NCBI GenBank assembly: GCA_002408065.1
Contig: DHQI01000006.1
Span: 1-18,742, forward strand
From: Bacteroidales bacterium UBA5342
GTDB lineage: Bacteria; Bacteroidota; Bacteroidia; Bacteroidales; UBA5342
Direction of reading: 5' to 3'
Length of the DNA: 18,742 nucleotides
Positions 1-8,536 of this stretch are shown piece after piece. The notes beneath the pieces were generated by a model. It worked only from the letters and a program-made list of their open reading frames with translations. It made no database searches and had not been told where the DNA came from. The number at the start of each line of letters is the position of its first letter. Position 1 is the stretch's first letter. The translations under genes were made by a program, and so were the position numbers.

Positions 1-1657
1 CGGTAGACCCGCCCAGTTTGCCCCACATATCGGGGATAATGCTTGGTACTAAACCATTTTTGTGCTGATCGAGCGCCAGGTCTTTCAACCATTTGGTATA
101 AAAAGACGCCACATCAAAGTTAAAGGCTGCCGTCATACTAAACACCTGTGCATCGCCGGTCCATCCCACGCGCTCATCGCGCTGCGGACAGTCGGTAGGG
201 ATATCCAGAAAGTTATCGCGCTGTCCCCACTGTATGTTTTTCTGCAACTGATTAATCAGAGAATCCGAACACGTAAAATCACCGCTTGCCTGCATAGCAG
301 AATGAATCACTACGCCGGTCAGTTTATCTAGGGTAAGTTCGCCGGGGTAATTTTCAATTTTTACATAACGAAAACCGTGAAAGGTAAAATGGGGTTCAAA
401 TACCTCTTCGCCTTCGCCACTCAGTATATAATGATCTGTGGCTTTGGCCGAACGCAGGTTAGTGGTGTAGAAGTTACCATCTTTGTCCAGCACTTCGGCA
501 AACTGAAGCATGACCTTATGCCCGGCATCACCCTGCATCTTAAGGCGTGCCCATCCTACAATATTCTGCCCCAGATCCAAAACGGTTTCCCCTTTGGGTG
601 TTTTTATGATTTCTATGGGCTTGATCTCTTCGTTGGCTTTCACAGGCAATCCGTTCGAGGCATGCAAAATTTCCTTAGAATGATCCAACACTGTAGCCTT
701 AGCCCAAGCATTAGACGTAAAGCCGGATGTATTCCAGCCTTTGGGCTCCTGACGGGCATCGTAGTACTCACCATCGTATATGTCAGAATATTGTATAGCA
801 CCATAAGACGTTTTCCAATTATCATCGGTAATAATAGTTTCTTTAGTACCATCAGTGTAGATAATTTCCAATTGGGCTATCAGGGCCAACTGCCGGCCGT
901 AAAGGGCTATACCACCTTCCCATCCCAGACGACCACGGTACCACCCATCGCCTAGCATAGCCCCTATAGCATTTTGCTCTTGCAGCATAGTGGTGACATC
1001 ATAGACTTGGTATTGCACCCGCTTATGATAACTGGTAAAACCCGGAGTAAACAATTGATCGCCCACTTTCTTTCCATTGATAAACAACTGATAGAGACCT
1101 AAAGAACTGACATAAACACGGGCTGTTGCCACTTTTTTATTTATCTCAAAATCGTTGCGATAATACTGCACCGGCAAAGAGGTATTTTCCCACTTATCCT
1201 GAGCCATGGTGATCCAGTCGGCTTTCCAATCAGCCGTTTTTAACAGACCACTTTCCCAGTAAGCTACTTCGCTCCACGCGCTCGCTTTTCCGTTCTGATC
1301 CCAGATACGCACCTGCCAGTAAGCCCCTTGACCAGAGCTTAATTGAGGACCTTCATAGACCACTCCCAAGGATTGATCTGACGCTACCTTAGCGGTATGC
1401 CACAAGAGGTTTTTTCCTTTTTTCAAGTCAGACACAGTGGAGGCCACACGTATCTCATAGGCACTTTGCGCTGCATTCAGGGCACTATTGGCCATTTTCC
1501 ATGACAAACGAGGCTGTACCACATCTATCCCGATAGGGTTGGTGTGATATTCACAACGTAGCTCAGTAACGTTGGTTTTAGCCATTATTACAGAAACAGC
1601 AAAAGCTGCAATGAAAGTCATTACAGCTTTTGAAGATATTCGAACATTCTTCATCAT
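1..1657 (-). CDS. Alpha-L-rhamnosidase, GH78 family, N-terminal 552 residues (3' end off the window)
   Basis: Secreted glycosidase expected to hydrolyse terminal alpha-L-rhamnose from plant or algal glycans. An open frame of 552 codons runs without a stop from ATG 1657 to the left edge, so about a third of a typical GH78 enzyme (catalytic barrel end and C-terminal domain) is missing. A hydrophobic signal peptide covers about residues 1-26, ending in Val-Ile-Met-Ala. A fibronectin-like N-terminal domain starts with LRCEY...NPIGID...PRLSW (33-53). The rhamnosidase N-domain carries GDGWYRG (236-242), and a following beta-domain carries DLGQNIVGW (361-369). The barrel begins before DCPQRDERVGWTGD (489-502), the family's signature segment, whose acidic residues Asp489, Glu495 and Asp502 fall where the GH78 acid catalyst and substrate-binding acids lie. 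ATG codons at 1657 and 1654 are both possible starts. It follows susD2 by 59 bp with no visible terminator, so it is probably cotranscribed. Family assignment is secure; the exact substrate is not. Confidence 0.93.
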   Translation of the reverse strand, partial: MMKNVRISSKAVMTFIAAFAVSVIMAKTNVTELRCEYHTNPIGIDVVQPRLSWKMANSALNAAQSAYEIRVASTVSDLKKGKNLLWHTAKVASDQSLGVVYEGPQLSSGQGAYWQVRIWDQNGKASAWSEVAYWESGLLKTADWKADWITMAQDKWENTSLPVQYYRNDFEINKKVATARVYVSSLGLYQLFINGKKVGDQLFTPGFTSYHKRVQYQVYDVTTMLQEQNAIGAMLGDGWYRGRLGWEGGIALYGRQLALIAQLEIIYTDGTKETIITDDNWKTSYGAIQYSDIYDGEYYDARQEPKGWNTSGFTSNAWAKATVLDHSKEILHASNGLPVKANEEIKPIEIIKTPKGETVLDLGQNIVGWARLKMQGDAGHKVMLQFAEVLDKDGNFYTTNLRSAKATDHYILSGEGEEVFEPHFTFHGFRYVKIENYPGELTLDKLTGVVIHSAMQASGDFTCSDSLINQLQKNIQWGQRDNFLDIPTDCPQRDERVGWTGDAQVFSMTAAFNFDVASFYTKWLKDLALDQHKNGLVPSIIPDMWGKLGGST

Positions 1658-1716
1658 GAGAATTGTTATGTTTATTATTTATTAGAATGATTTATCATAG
1701 CGCCCAAAAACACTCT

Positions 1717-3612
1717 TTATTTCAAGACGAAAGGCAAATACCAATTCGCTTCATTCATCAGACGGGCTTTGATGGTAGCGCGATCTTCTGCCGGAAATGT
1801 TTCAGAAATACTTTCGGCCAACCATTCGGTTCCGTTATTACCAGCGGCATTACGACGTCGGGCAATACGAATATAGTCAAAGAAACGTTCGCCTTCGTAA
1901 GCTAATTCGCGACCACGCTCATCCATTAAGATATCGTCAAAATACTTTCTTTTTTCATTAACACCATTAAACCCCATATACCCTATAATCTCATTAGTAT
2001 ATGGATCAAATTCATAGACATAATCACCATCAAGTTTTTTACCTTCTCCAGAAGTTTTTAAACCTACACGACCGGCTACACCCAATTTTTTACCATTACT
2101 CATTTGGTCACCGGTATAAATGAACTGGTCAGCATCGTTCCAAAGTCTTAAAGCATCGTTATTGGCATAAATTTCAGAAGCATAAAGGTGAAGTGCTGCT
2201 GCACGGTAAAGAATAAAGTTGGCATCTTTGTCAAAAGCTCCTTTTCCTAAAGTATATTTATAGGCCACCGTATCTACTCCACGCATAATCTCCTCTACTT
2301 CTTCGGCATAACCAAGGGTTCTAAGATTTAACATATTATCATATTCTTCATCGGAAAGAGGAATACCATTTTTCATATATTCAAATGAAACGCCACGTCC
2401 GCGGTATTGATCGGCCGGAGTACCTCTATCGGGCTCCCCCGCTGAATTAGTTGCTAGTTCCGTTAATGCAGGATTGGCATCATAATCAATCGAGTACCCT
2501 TTCCAAACACACTCCCAAAGATCCACAGACTTCTTAGTGGGTTTTATGGCATAGATATTGGGTGGAATGATGGACATATAATATTGCAAATCATTCTGCT
2601 GCCAGGAAGTCTCACTTTTCTCAAAGTCCAATACAAACAAATGTTCGTATTCTTCATGACCTGTAATCACTTTTTGCCAATTTGCATTGGAAAACTTTGC
2701 ATCCAGCGCATATTTAATAGTCGCATCATTATCACTTACATCTTCATCTTGCAAGTTCAGGAGTTTTTCATCATAAATAAGGATATCCATAGCATCGTCA
2801 AAAGCTGAGATATGCATATACATTTGTACTTTTAAAGCCAACAGAGCATTATCATTCCATACAGTTACCTTCCAAGAATCTTCATTGATATCATCCTTGA
2901 TAGAATAGTCAACCCCTACAGCCCTTACTTTTTCATCCAAATCCTTGAGACAACGTCTGGTCATAAATTCCTGATCTAAAAATTGACGCTCTGTATAAAT
3001 AAAAGCGGTATCAGTACCTAGGGTATCATTACCGGCACCTGTAGGAGAATAGTCCACATAAGTAGAATCAATATAAGTCCCGGTAGAATTCACAAAACTT
3101 ACAATTTCATCTATCGACGTTAAGGTTTCAGGAATATAGGGTACTTCGTTATAAATACGAACAGCATAAAAATAAGCCCAGGTACGCATAGCAACTGCCT
3201 CACCATACATACGATGTGCATTACTAATGTTAGACTCATCATCTAAAACTTCAGGATATATCTCTTCCAATATCCTGATCATTTTATTACTGGCGGCTAT
3301 CAATTTATAGAAGTTAGCCGGGTTAGCATAACGGTTCGTTTCACTAATATTAAAATTATTGATATCGATAAGGTCAGGATCAGCATTTTCAGTAACCGTA
3401 AGCAAATCGCCACGCAACTCGCCTAAGAGTACTATTTGATTAACCAAATCCTGTTGCAAAGCATATAGCCCCAGACTCATCGACAATAATTCACGTTCAT
3501 CGTTAGGAAGGTCGGCTTCGTCCACCACCAAATCTTGTTGAGGATTCAAAAAATCTTCACAAGACATAAATACCAGTGATATGGCAATTAATAATAATGA
3601 TAACTTTTTCAT
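1717..3612 (-). CDS. SusD/RagB-like outer-membrane glycan-binding lipoprotein 2
   Basis: Surface lipoprotein that caps the SusC barrel and captures oligosaccharide for import (family knowledge). The signal peptide ends in FMSC, with Cys18 as the lipidated residue followed by EDFL, the usual SusD start. The N-terminal SusD-like region includes GELRGD (64-69) and the helical segment AMRTWAYFYAVRIYNEVPYI (141-160). The C-terminal SusD/RagB region carries ANFILYRAAALHLYASE (464-480) and DERGRELAYEGERFFDYIRI (564-583). At 631 residues it is longer than the usual 500-550. Extra acidic material at about 170-210 and 375-460 may account for this and may shape the binding pocket. It lies 115 bp downstream of its SusC partner, a wider gap than in the first pair, and that gap holds a heptamer repeat. 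Sequence similarity to the other SusD here looks limited to family motifs, so the pairs are not a recent duplication. Confidence 0.94.
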   Translation of the reverse strand: MKKLSLLLIAISLVFMSCEDFLNPQQDLVVDEADLPNDERELLSMSLGLYALQQDLVNQIVLLGELRGDLLTVTENADPDLIDINNFNISETNRYANPANFYKLIAASNKMIRILEEIYPEVLDDESNISNAHRMYGEAVAMRTWAYFYAVRIYNEVPYIPETLTSIDEIVSFVNSTGTYIDSTYVDYSPTGAGNDTLGTDTAFIYTERQFLDQEFMTRRCLKDLDEKVRAVGVDYSIKDDINEDSWKVTVWNDNALLALKVQMYMHISAFDDAMDILIYDEKLLNLQDEDVSDNDATIKYALDAKFSNANWQKVITGHEEYEHLFVLDFEKSETSWQQNDLQYYMSIIPPNIYAIKPTKKSVDLWECVWKGYSIDYDANPALTELATNSAGEPDRGTPADQYRGRGVSFEYMKNGIPLSDEEYDNMLNLRTLGYAEEVEEIMRGVDTVAYKYTLGKGAFDKDANFILYRAAALHLYASEIYANNDALRLWNDADQFIYTGDQMSNGKKLGVAGRVGLKTSGEGKKLDGDYVYEFDPYTNEIIGYMGFNGVNEKRKYFDDILMDERGRELAYEGERFFDYIRIARRRNAAGNNGTEWLAESISETFPAEDRATIKARLMNEANWYLPFVLK

Positions 3613-3633
3613 TCGTGTATTTTTTAAGATAAA

Positions 3634-3670
3634 AGACTTGAAGACTTAAGACATGAGTCAAAGGACTTAA
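3634..3670. repeat. Degenerate heptamer array between susC2 and susD2
   Basis: On the + strand the units are agacttg (3634-3640), then after one base agactta (3642-3648), agacatg (3649-3655), agtcaaa (3656-3662) and ggactta (3663-3669). Four units are contiguous at a 7-base period. It lies inside the 115-bp spacer that separates the susC2 stop from the susD2 start. Its role is unknown; it could influence mRNA structure or simply be a slipped-strand repeat. Confidence 0.5.
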
Positions 3671-3727
3671 TCCTGCTGTCTACGCGTCTTATATTCATTT
3701 TTATATATTTCCCCTTATAATAATCTA

Positions 3728-6700
3728 TTACAAACCTATTTTGACACCCAACATAAATTGCTTACTTACTGGCGCATTACCATAATCAACACCTTGCATA
3801 TACAAGTTTTGATTGTAGCTAAACTCAGTATCGTAACCTTTATATTTAGACAAAGTAAACAAATTGCTCGCTGTGGCAAATACTTTGATGCCGGTTACAC
3901 CAGCTAAGTTAGGTCTGAAATCGTATGATAACGTCAAACTTTTCAGGCGTATATAAGAGCCATCTTCTACCCAGCGGTCAGAGAAATCTGAATTGCCCTG
4001 AGGATCGCCCCAGGTAGCCTTAGGCACTGATGTTTCCTGTCCGTCATATTGCCAGCGCTGAAGCACTTTCACACTTTGATTTTCGAGACCGGACATTTTT
4101 TCGTTTTGTTGTCTTACATAATTAAAGACTTCATTGCCATACGATCCTTGTAAGAACATATTCAAACTAACATTCTTGTAGCGCAGATTGGCAAAAACAC
4201 CACCGTAAAAGTCCGGTTCAAAAGAACCCAGTAGTTGCTTATCGTTATCGTTAATAGCATTATCTACATTACCATTGGCATCAGGCTGATTGTAGTATTT
4301 AGCATCACCTGCGGTATAAAGGCTATTTCTATCATTTACCAGGTTAGCTTCATTTGCTTCGGCCACAGTGGTGTAAACCCCTAAATATTTATAACCATAA
4401 AAACTATTTAAGGCCTCACCTTCACGATTGATAACGGCATAGCCTGCAGGACCATTCAATACCTGTTCGCCACCAGTTATCTCGTCTACTACCGATGAGT
4501 AGCTGGATACATTAAATCCTAAATCAAAGCTTAGGTCGGGTTGGCTTACAGCACGGTAAAAAGCTTCTAATTCGACACCACTGGTGGTAAAAGCCATGGA
4601 GTTATTAGGATAAGTTTCATATCCCAGATAACTGTCCTGAACTTCGTTCATCAGCACATTTTTACTTTTATTGTTGAAATAGTCGAAGGTAAAATACAAA
4701 CGGTTAGCCAGAAAGCTCAAGTCAAAACCTAAATTCAGCTGATCTTTGGTTTGAAAAGTTAACAAATCATTGGCCAGTCCGCCCGGTACTAATACGGCCA
4801 TAGTACGGTATTGGTCTACTGTATAATGAGAAGAACTATTAAGCTCCCCCACATCGTCATTACCCGTTTTACCATACGAAGCTCTTAGTTTGAACTCTTC
4901 CACAGCATCAAAGGCTTTGAAAAATTCTTCGTTAGACACACGCCAGGCTCCTGCAAGTGAATAGAATAAACCAACCGGCATATCGCCAAGCATTATGGTA
5001 TTGAGCGCCTCGTCGCCTACACGCGAAGAAATATCTGAAGAAGCCGTAGCAGACAGCATATATTTATCAGCATAAGCATAAGATATATTAGAATACAAAG
5101 CCCCCCAGTTCCATCGTTTGCTTGCACCACCAATCTCTCTTAATAAGGCTTCCCCCCTATTCAAGTTAGTGTAATAATCGCTGGCGGAGTTACGGGCATA
5201 GCCATAATCCTGAGCATATTCATTCTTTTGCCAACGCAAACCTAAGGAAGCATACAAATGATGCTTGTAATTAAGGGTATTCTCATAATACAGTTTATTA
5301 TCATTATAAACAGATAACAAGGAGTTATTGAGCTCTTTAGACTCACGTTCAACTTCTGAACTATAGAGTAAATCGAAACCACGATCCGGAATGTTCATTT
5401 TCTCTTTAGCAGTATTAGAGTTAAGCCCTACTAAAGTAGAAAACTTCAATTGTTTGGTGATATCAGCACGCAGTTTTACAGAAGTAAAGAAACGGTAGTT
5501 TTTAGCTTTAGCTTCCGACAATTCGATAATAGAGGTAGGGTTCGAAGTCCCCAACTCATCCACTTCATCGATAATTTTCAATAAGTTAGGCTGCAATTCG
5601 CCTGTTTCCGGATTACGGTAAGCATCGTATTCATAAGGATTCAGCATAGGGCTTTTCCACAAGGCACTCAACACAGGATTGGTCACCGAAGACAAAGCAG
5701 ACTCTTTCAGAAAAGAAGTCCCCGTACTCATACTACTAGACACATCCATTTTTAGCCATGAAAAGATATCGAAAGCACCTACCAAACGAATATTGACACG
5801 ATCTAATGAGGTATTTTTCACGACGCCATTATTTTTCAAATAGCCTACGGACAAACCATATTTGGCAATAGCATCTCCCCCCTTAATGGAAAAACGGGCA
5901 TTTTGCGAAGTGGCATTACGGAAAATTTCATCCTGCCAATTGTAGTCATGACTGTACCTTATATATTCATCATCTTCGGATACATAATACAGGCCGGGAT
6001 AAGCTTCCTTATAGACTTCTTCGTCCATACCGCTAGAGAAAAGCATCTCGTTAGCTAATGTCTTATAGGCATCGGCGCCAAGCTGTGGCAGCTGGTCAGG
6101 AGCCATACTTAAACCAGTACGGTACATAAAATCAATGGTCGTTTTACTCTCGGTGGGTTCCAATGTTTTGATCACCACTACACCATTGGCTGCTTTGGCT
6201 CCATAAATGGCAGTGGCAGCCGCATCTTTCAGCACGGTGATCTCTGTGATATCCAAAGGATCAATCGTCGACAATGGACTGGTATTGTTTCCCTCCAGAA
6301 TAAAATCGTGCACATTGCTACTTTCCAAAGGTACACCATCTACAACATAGAGTGGTTGGTTATTGGATAAGATAGAAGAATAACCACGAATAAAAACCGA
6401 AGCACCAGCCCCCGGCATACCGGAGTTTTGTATCACATGTGCACCAGCTACACGCCCTTGCAGGTATTGATCAGTTGTTATAAAAGGGTCGTTTTCGAAA
6501 TCATCGACAGCCAAGGTTTTAAATGCCGCATTAAGGTCACGACGTTCTACATCTTCGCCCTGATTCAGCACCATATCGTAACGTGAATCGATATCCAAGG
6601 CGGTCAGGTAAACAGTGATATCTTTTTGTTTGGTTAGAAAGATTTTCTTCTTTTTATAGCCTTCGAGTGGCGTTACATAGAGCCATTCCACCTCTTGAGC

Positions 6701-6898
6701 GCGAGGTATAGTAAAGGTACCATCCTCGCCGGTATACACAGGATCGGTCCCCGGAATACTGATAGTTACCTGACTTATGGGTTCTTTCGCATCATTTAGA
6801 ACAATACCAGACAATGCATTTTCATTTTGCGCCACTAAGCTTAAGCTCGATGAAAAACAAAGTAATGTTATAAAAAATATCTTCAAATGTGTATTCAT
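3728..6898 (-). CDS. SusC/RagA-like TonB-dependent transporter 2
   Basis: Outer-membrane beta-barrel that imports oligosaccharides using TonB energy, working with the SusD lid encoded next. The signal peptide is about residues 1-24 (ending LVAQ). A carboxypeptidase-regulatory-like domain (about 28-100) includes GIVLNDAKEPISQVTISIPG and EDGTFTIP. The plug domain (about 125-247) shows the SusC-family signatures LQGRVAGAHV (146-155), IRGYSS (170-175), PLYVVDGVPL (182-191) and VLKDAAATAIYGAKAANGVV (222-241). The barrel occupies the rest to a C-terminus ending FMLGVKIGL. Length 1056 is typical. There is no STN domain, so signalling through an anti-sigma factor is not expected. The frequent VVVGYG motif before the plug is absent. 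ATG 6898 lies 37 bp after the preceding FAS1 gene, consistent with one transcript. Confidence 0.95.
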   Translation of the reverse strand: MNTHLKIFFITLLCFSSSLSLVAQNENALSGIVLNDAKEPISQVTISIPGTDPVYTGEDGTFTIPRAQEVEWLYVTPLEGYKKKKIFLTKQKDITVYLTALDIDSRYDMVLNQGEDVERRDLNAAFKTLAVDDFENDPFITTDQYLQGRVAGAHVIQNSGMPGAGASVFIRGYSSILSNNQPLYVVDGVPLESSNVHDFILEGNNTSPLSTIDPLDITEITVLKDAAATAIYGAKAANGVVVIKTLEPTESKTTIDFMYRTGLSMAPDQLPQLGADAYKTLANEMLFSSGMDEEVYKEAYPGLYYVSEDDEYIRYSHDYNWQDEIFRNATSQNARFSIKGGDAIAKYGLSVGYLKNNGVVKNTSLDRVNIRLVGAFDIFSWLKMDVSSSMSTGTSFLKESALSSVTNPVLSALWKSPMLNPYEYDAYRNPETGELQPNLLKIIDEVDELGTSNPTSIIELSEAKAKNYRFFTSVKLRADITKQLKFSTLVGLNSNTAKEKMNIPDRGFDLLYSSEVERESKELNNSLLSVYNDNKLYYENTLNYKHHLYASLGLRWQKNEYAQDYGYARNSASDYYTNLNRGEALLREIGGASKRWNWGALYSNISYAYADKYMLSATASSDISSRVGDEALNTIMLGDMPVGLFYSLAGAWRVSNEEFFKAFDAVEEFKLRASYGKTGNDDVGELNSSSHYTVDQYRTMAVLVPGGLANDLLTFQTKDQLNLGFDLSFLANRLYFTFDYFNNKSKNVLMNEVQDSYLGYETYPNNSMAFTTSGVELEAFYRAVSQPDLSFDLGFNVSSYSSVVDEITGGEQVLNGPAGYAVINREGEALNSFYGYKYLGVYTTVAEANEANLVNDRNSLYTAGDAKYYNQPDANGNVDNAINDNDKQLLGSFEPDFYGGVFANLRYKNVSLNMFLQGSYGNEVFNYVRQQNEKMSGLENQSVKVLQRWQYDGQETSVPKATWGDPQGNSDFSDRWVEDGSYIRLKSLTLSYDFRPNLAGVTGIKVFATASNLFTLSKYKGYDTEFSYNQNLYMQGVDYGNAPVSKQFMLGVKIGL

Positions 6899-6935
6899 TT
6901 TTCTTTATTTATATTGTTTAGGATTGAGGTTCTGC

Positions 6936-8516
6936 TTACTGTACTTCATAGTACTCTAAGGCAATGTACTCAATATTAATACCTGCATTAAATGAATTGG
7001 CTCCCCCTGTAGGTTCTACATATTCCAAACGAACATCTACATCGCCAAAGGTGGTTATGGTACCCTCTTCAACAAGAGCTTCAAACATACACGTCTGACC
7101 ATTGTACACATAGGTCGAAAAAAGTGGTGATATCTCACTAGGGTACGGGCTGATAAATCCATCCCTTAAATCAAATAAATCATATTCCCATTCCCAAAAA
7201 CTTGGAAAATCCTGATATGGATACTGTTTTAAAGGCAATTGCTGATCATTCACAAAAAACTTCCAAGTTCCGATATTACCAACAAGATTCATTTTAAACT
7301 TGATACGGTAGGTACCCGGGAATATATTATGATGCTTATAAGAGAAAGCAAATTCCTCAGAATAATTCCGGCTTCCCAAATCCACAATCAAAGATTTCGT
7401 ATCAGAAATCTCAGGCGGAAATTTAGTACCGGTAATCTCAAACTCTGTTCCCCAACCATATAGTTCGTCACCTAATTTAGTCAAGCGGTCAATAAGAAAC
7501 ACCGTATCATTGACCATATACAATTCCTCGGGTACGCCAAAATTAGAATAGTTGTACACCCGGCCATTGCTACATTCATAATAGTTAGGGTCGATGTTTT
7601 CAGGATTAATATCCACACTATCGTTGTTGATATTGTTGACGGTCCCCATTTGAAGAGTGCTATAATCTACCAGATTCCTAAACACACTATGATCGAGTAC
7701 ATAAGGCATTAGTACATCGTTTTGCCAAGCCGCTGGGATAGAGTCAATTCCTAAACCGGTAGATACATCAACTAATGCATCATTATATTGCTGCTCGCTG
7801 AACACTAGCATAGTAGCTCTACGGCTTCTGAACTCTTCACTGATCTCAAAATAGTCTTCTTCAAATCTATTAATCGTAGAAAGAACCGTATCATAAACCG
7901 TATTTCCGTCTTCATCAAAACCGGTCGGTGTACTCAATTCCTTATCCAGATAGATACTATCTTCATTATCGTAATAAGCTTTAAAGAAAGGGTTGCTACG
8001 TGCAAAATACTCATAGATATTTGGTCGTGGATTAACCATATCAGCTAATTCGTAATAACGACCATTATTAGCCAAAGGACTTCCTTTCGTAATATCTACC
8101 CCATCGTACACAAAAGCAGAGTCGCCAAGCACTTCGAACTTAACAAACTTACCACCATACGATTGCAACATCGCCTCTTGTTCTATCTGATGAATGCTAA
8201 TATATGATTCGGTCACCAAATAATTAAAAAGATCTTGACTGGAAATCGTAGGATCTAAATTATTAAAAGCTTCATTGGTGGGTACAAATAAAGTAAACAC
8301 GTTACCATTATTAAATATTGAATCACCATTTACTTCTTCTACAAGGTCTACGAATGATGTATAATCAGGATTCTCTTTCAAGAGAGATAACACATCAGTA
8401 TTCACATACTCTTCATCAGTATCTTTGTAAAAATAATCATCTATTTCCGGCTGACAGGCTATAAACACCGATGCCATTAATAGTAAGATTGAAAATTGTT
8501 TAACTATATATTTCAT
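6936..8516 (-). CDS. Two-FAS1 lipoprotein with C-terminal beta-sandwich-like domain (third FAS1 gene of the operon)
   Basis: Probable surface lipoprotein, candidate glycan-binding or adhesion partner of the SusCD complexes. The open frame can be extended to a TTG at 8534, but ATG 8516 is preferred because it gives a compact signal peptide ending FIAC, with lipidated Cys21, and a 526-residue product. FAS1 repeat 1 is about residues 40-165, with FTLFVPTNEAF at about 74-84 as the conserved H1 motif. Repeat 2 is about 167-330 and is degenerate (TMLVFSEQQY at about 235-244; YVLDHSVFRNLV at about 272-283). The tail from about 360 to the end contains FPGTYRIKFKMN and WKFFVNDQQLP, a pattern shared with the tail of the neighbouring FAS1 protein and resembling a carbohydrate-binding-type beta-sandwich. 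It may correspond to a domain of unknown function often fused to FAS1 in Bacteroidota (possibly DUF5108, from memory). With this start it follows the upstream FAS1 gene by 20 bp. Molecular function is not established. Confidence 0.82.
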   Translation of the reverse strand: MKYIVKQFSILLLMASVFIACQPEIDDYFYKDTDEEYVNTDVLSLLKENPDYTSFVDLVEEVNGDSIFNNGNVFTLFVPTNEAFNNLDPTISSQDLFNYLVTESYISIHQIEQEAMLQSYGGKFVKFEVLGDSAFVYDGVDITKGSPLANNGRYYELADMVNPRPNIYEYFARSNPFFKAYYDNEDSIYLDKELSTPTGFDEDGNTVYDTVLSTINRFEEDYFEISEEFRSRRATMLVFSEQQYNDALVDVSTGLGIDSIPAAWQNDVLMPYVLDHSVFRNLVDYSTLQMGTVNNINNDSVDINPENIDPNYYECSNGRVYNYSNFGVPEELYMVNDTVFLIDRLTKLGDELYGWGTEFEITGTKFPPEISDTKSLIVDLGSRNYSEEFAFSYKHHNIFPGTYRIKFKMNLVGNIGTWKFFVNDQQLPLKQYPYQDFPSFWEWEYDLFDLRDGFISPYPSEISPLFSTYVYNGQTCMFEALVEEGTITTFGDVDVRLEYVEPTGGANSFNAGINIEYIALEYYEVQ

Positions 8517-8536
8517 TGTTGTAAACTTTATCAAGA

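Noticed and set aside
377..955. 192-codon plus-strand open frame near the left edge
   Set aside because: It lies antisense to the GH78 gene, whose minus-strand frame is continuous over the same bases and shows unmistakable family motifs.
8517..8534. Upstream TTG start for the third FAS1 gene, adding six residues
   Set aside because: ATG 8516 gives a standard lipoprotein signal peptide with Cys21. The extra residues only lengthen the N-region, and TTG starts are rare.
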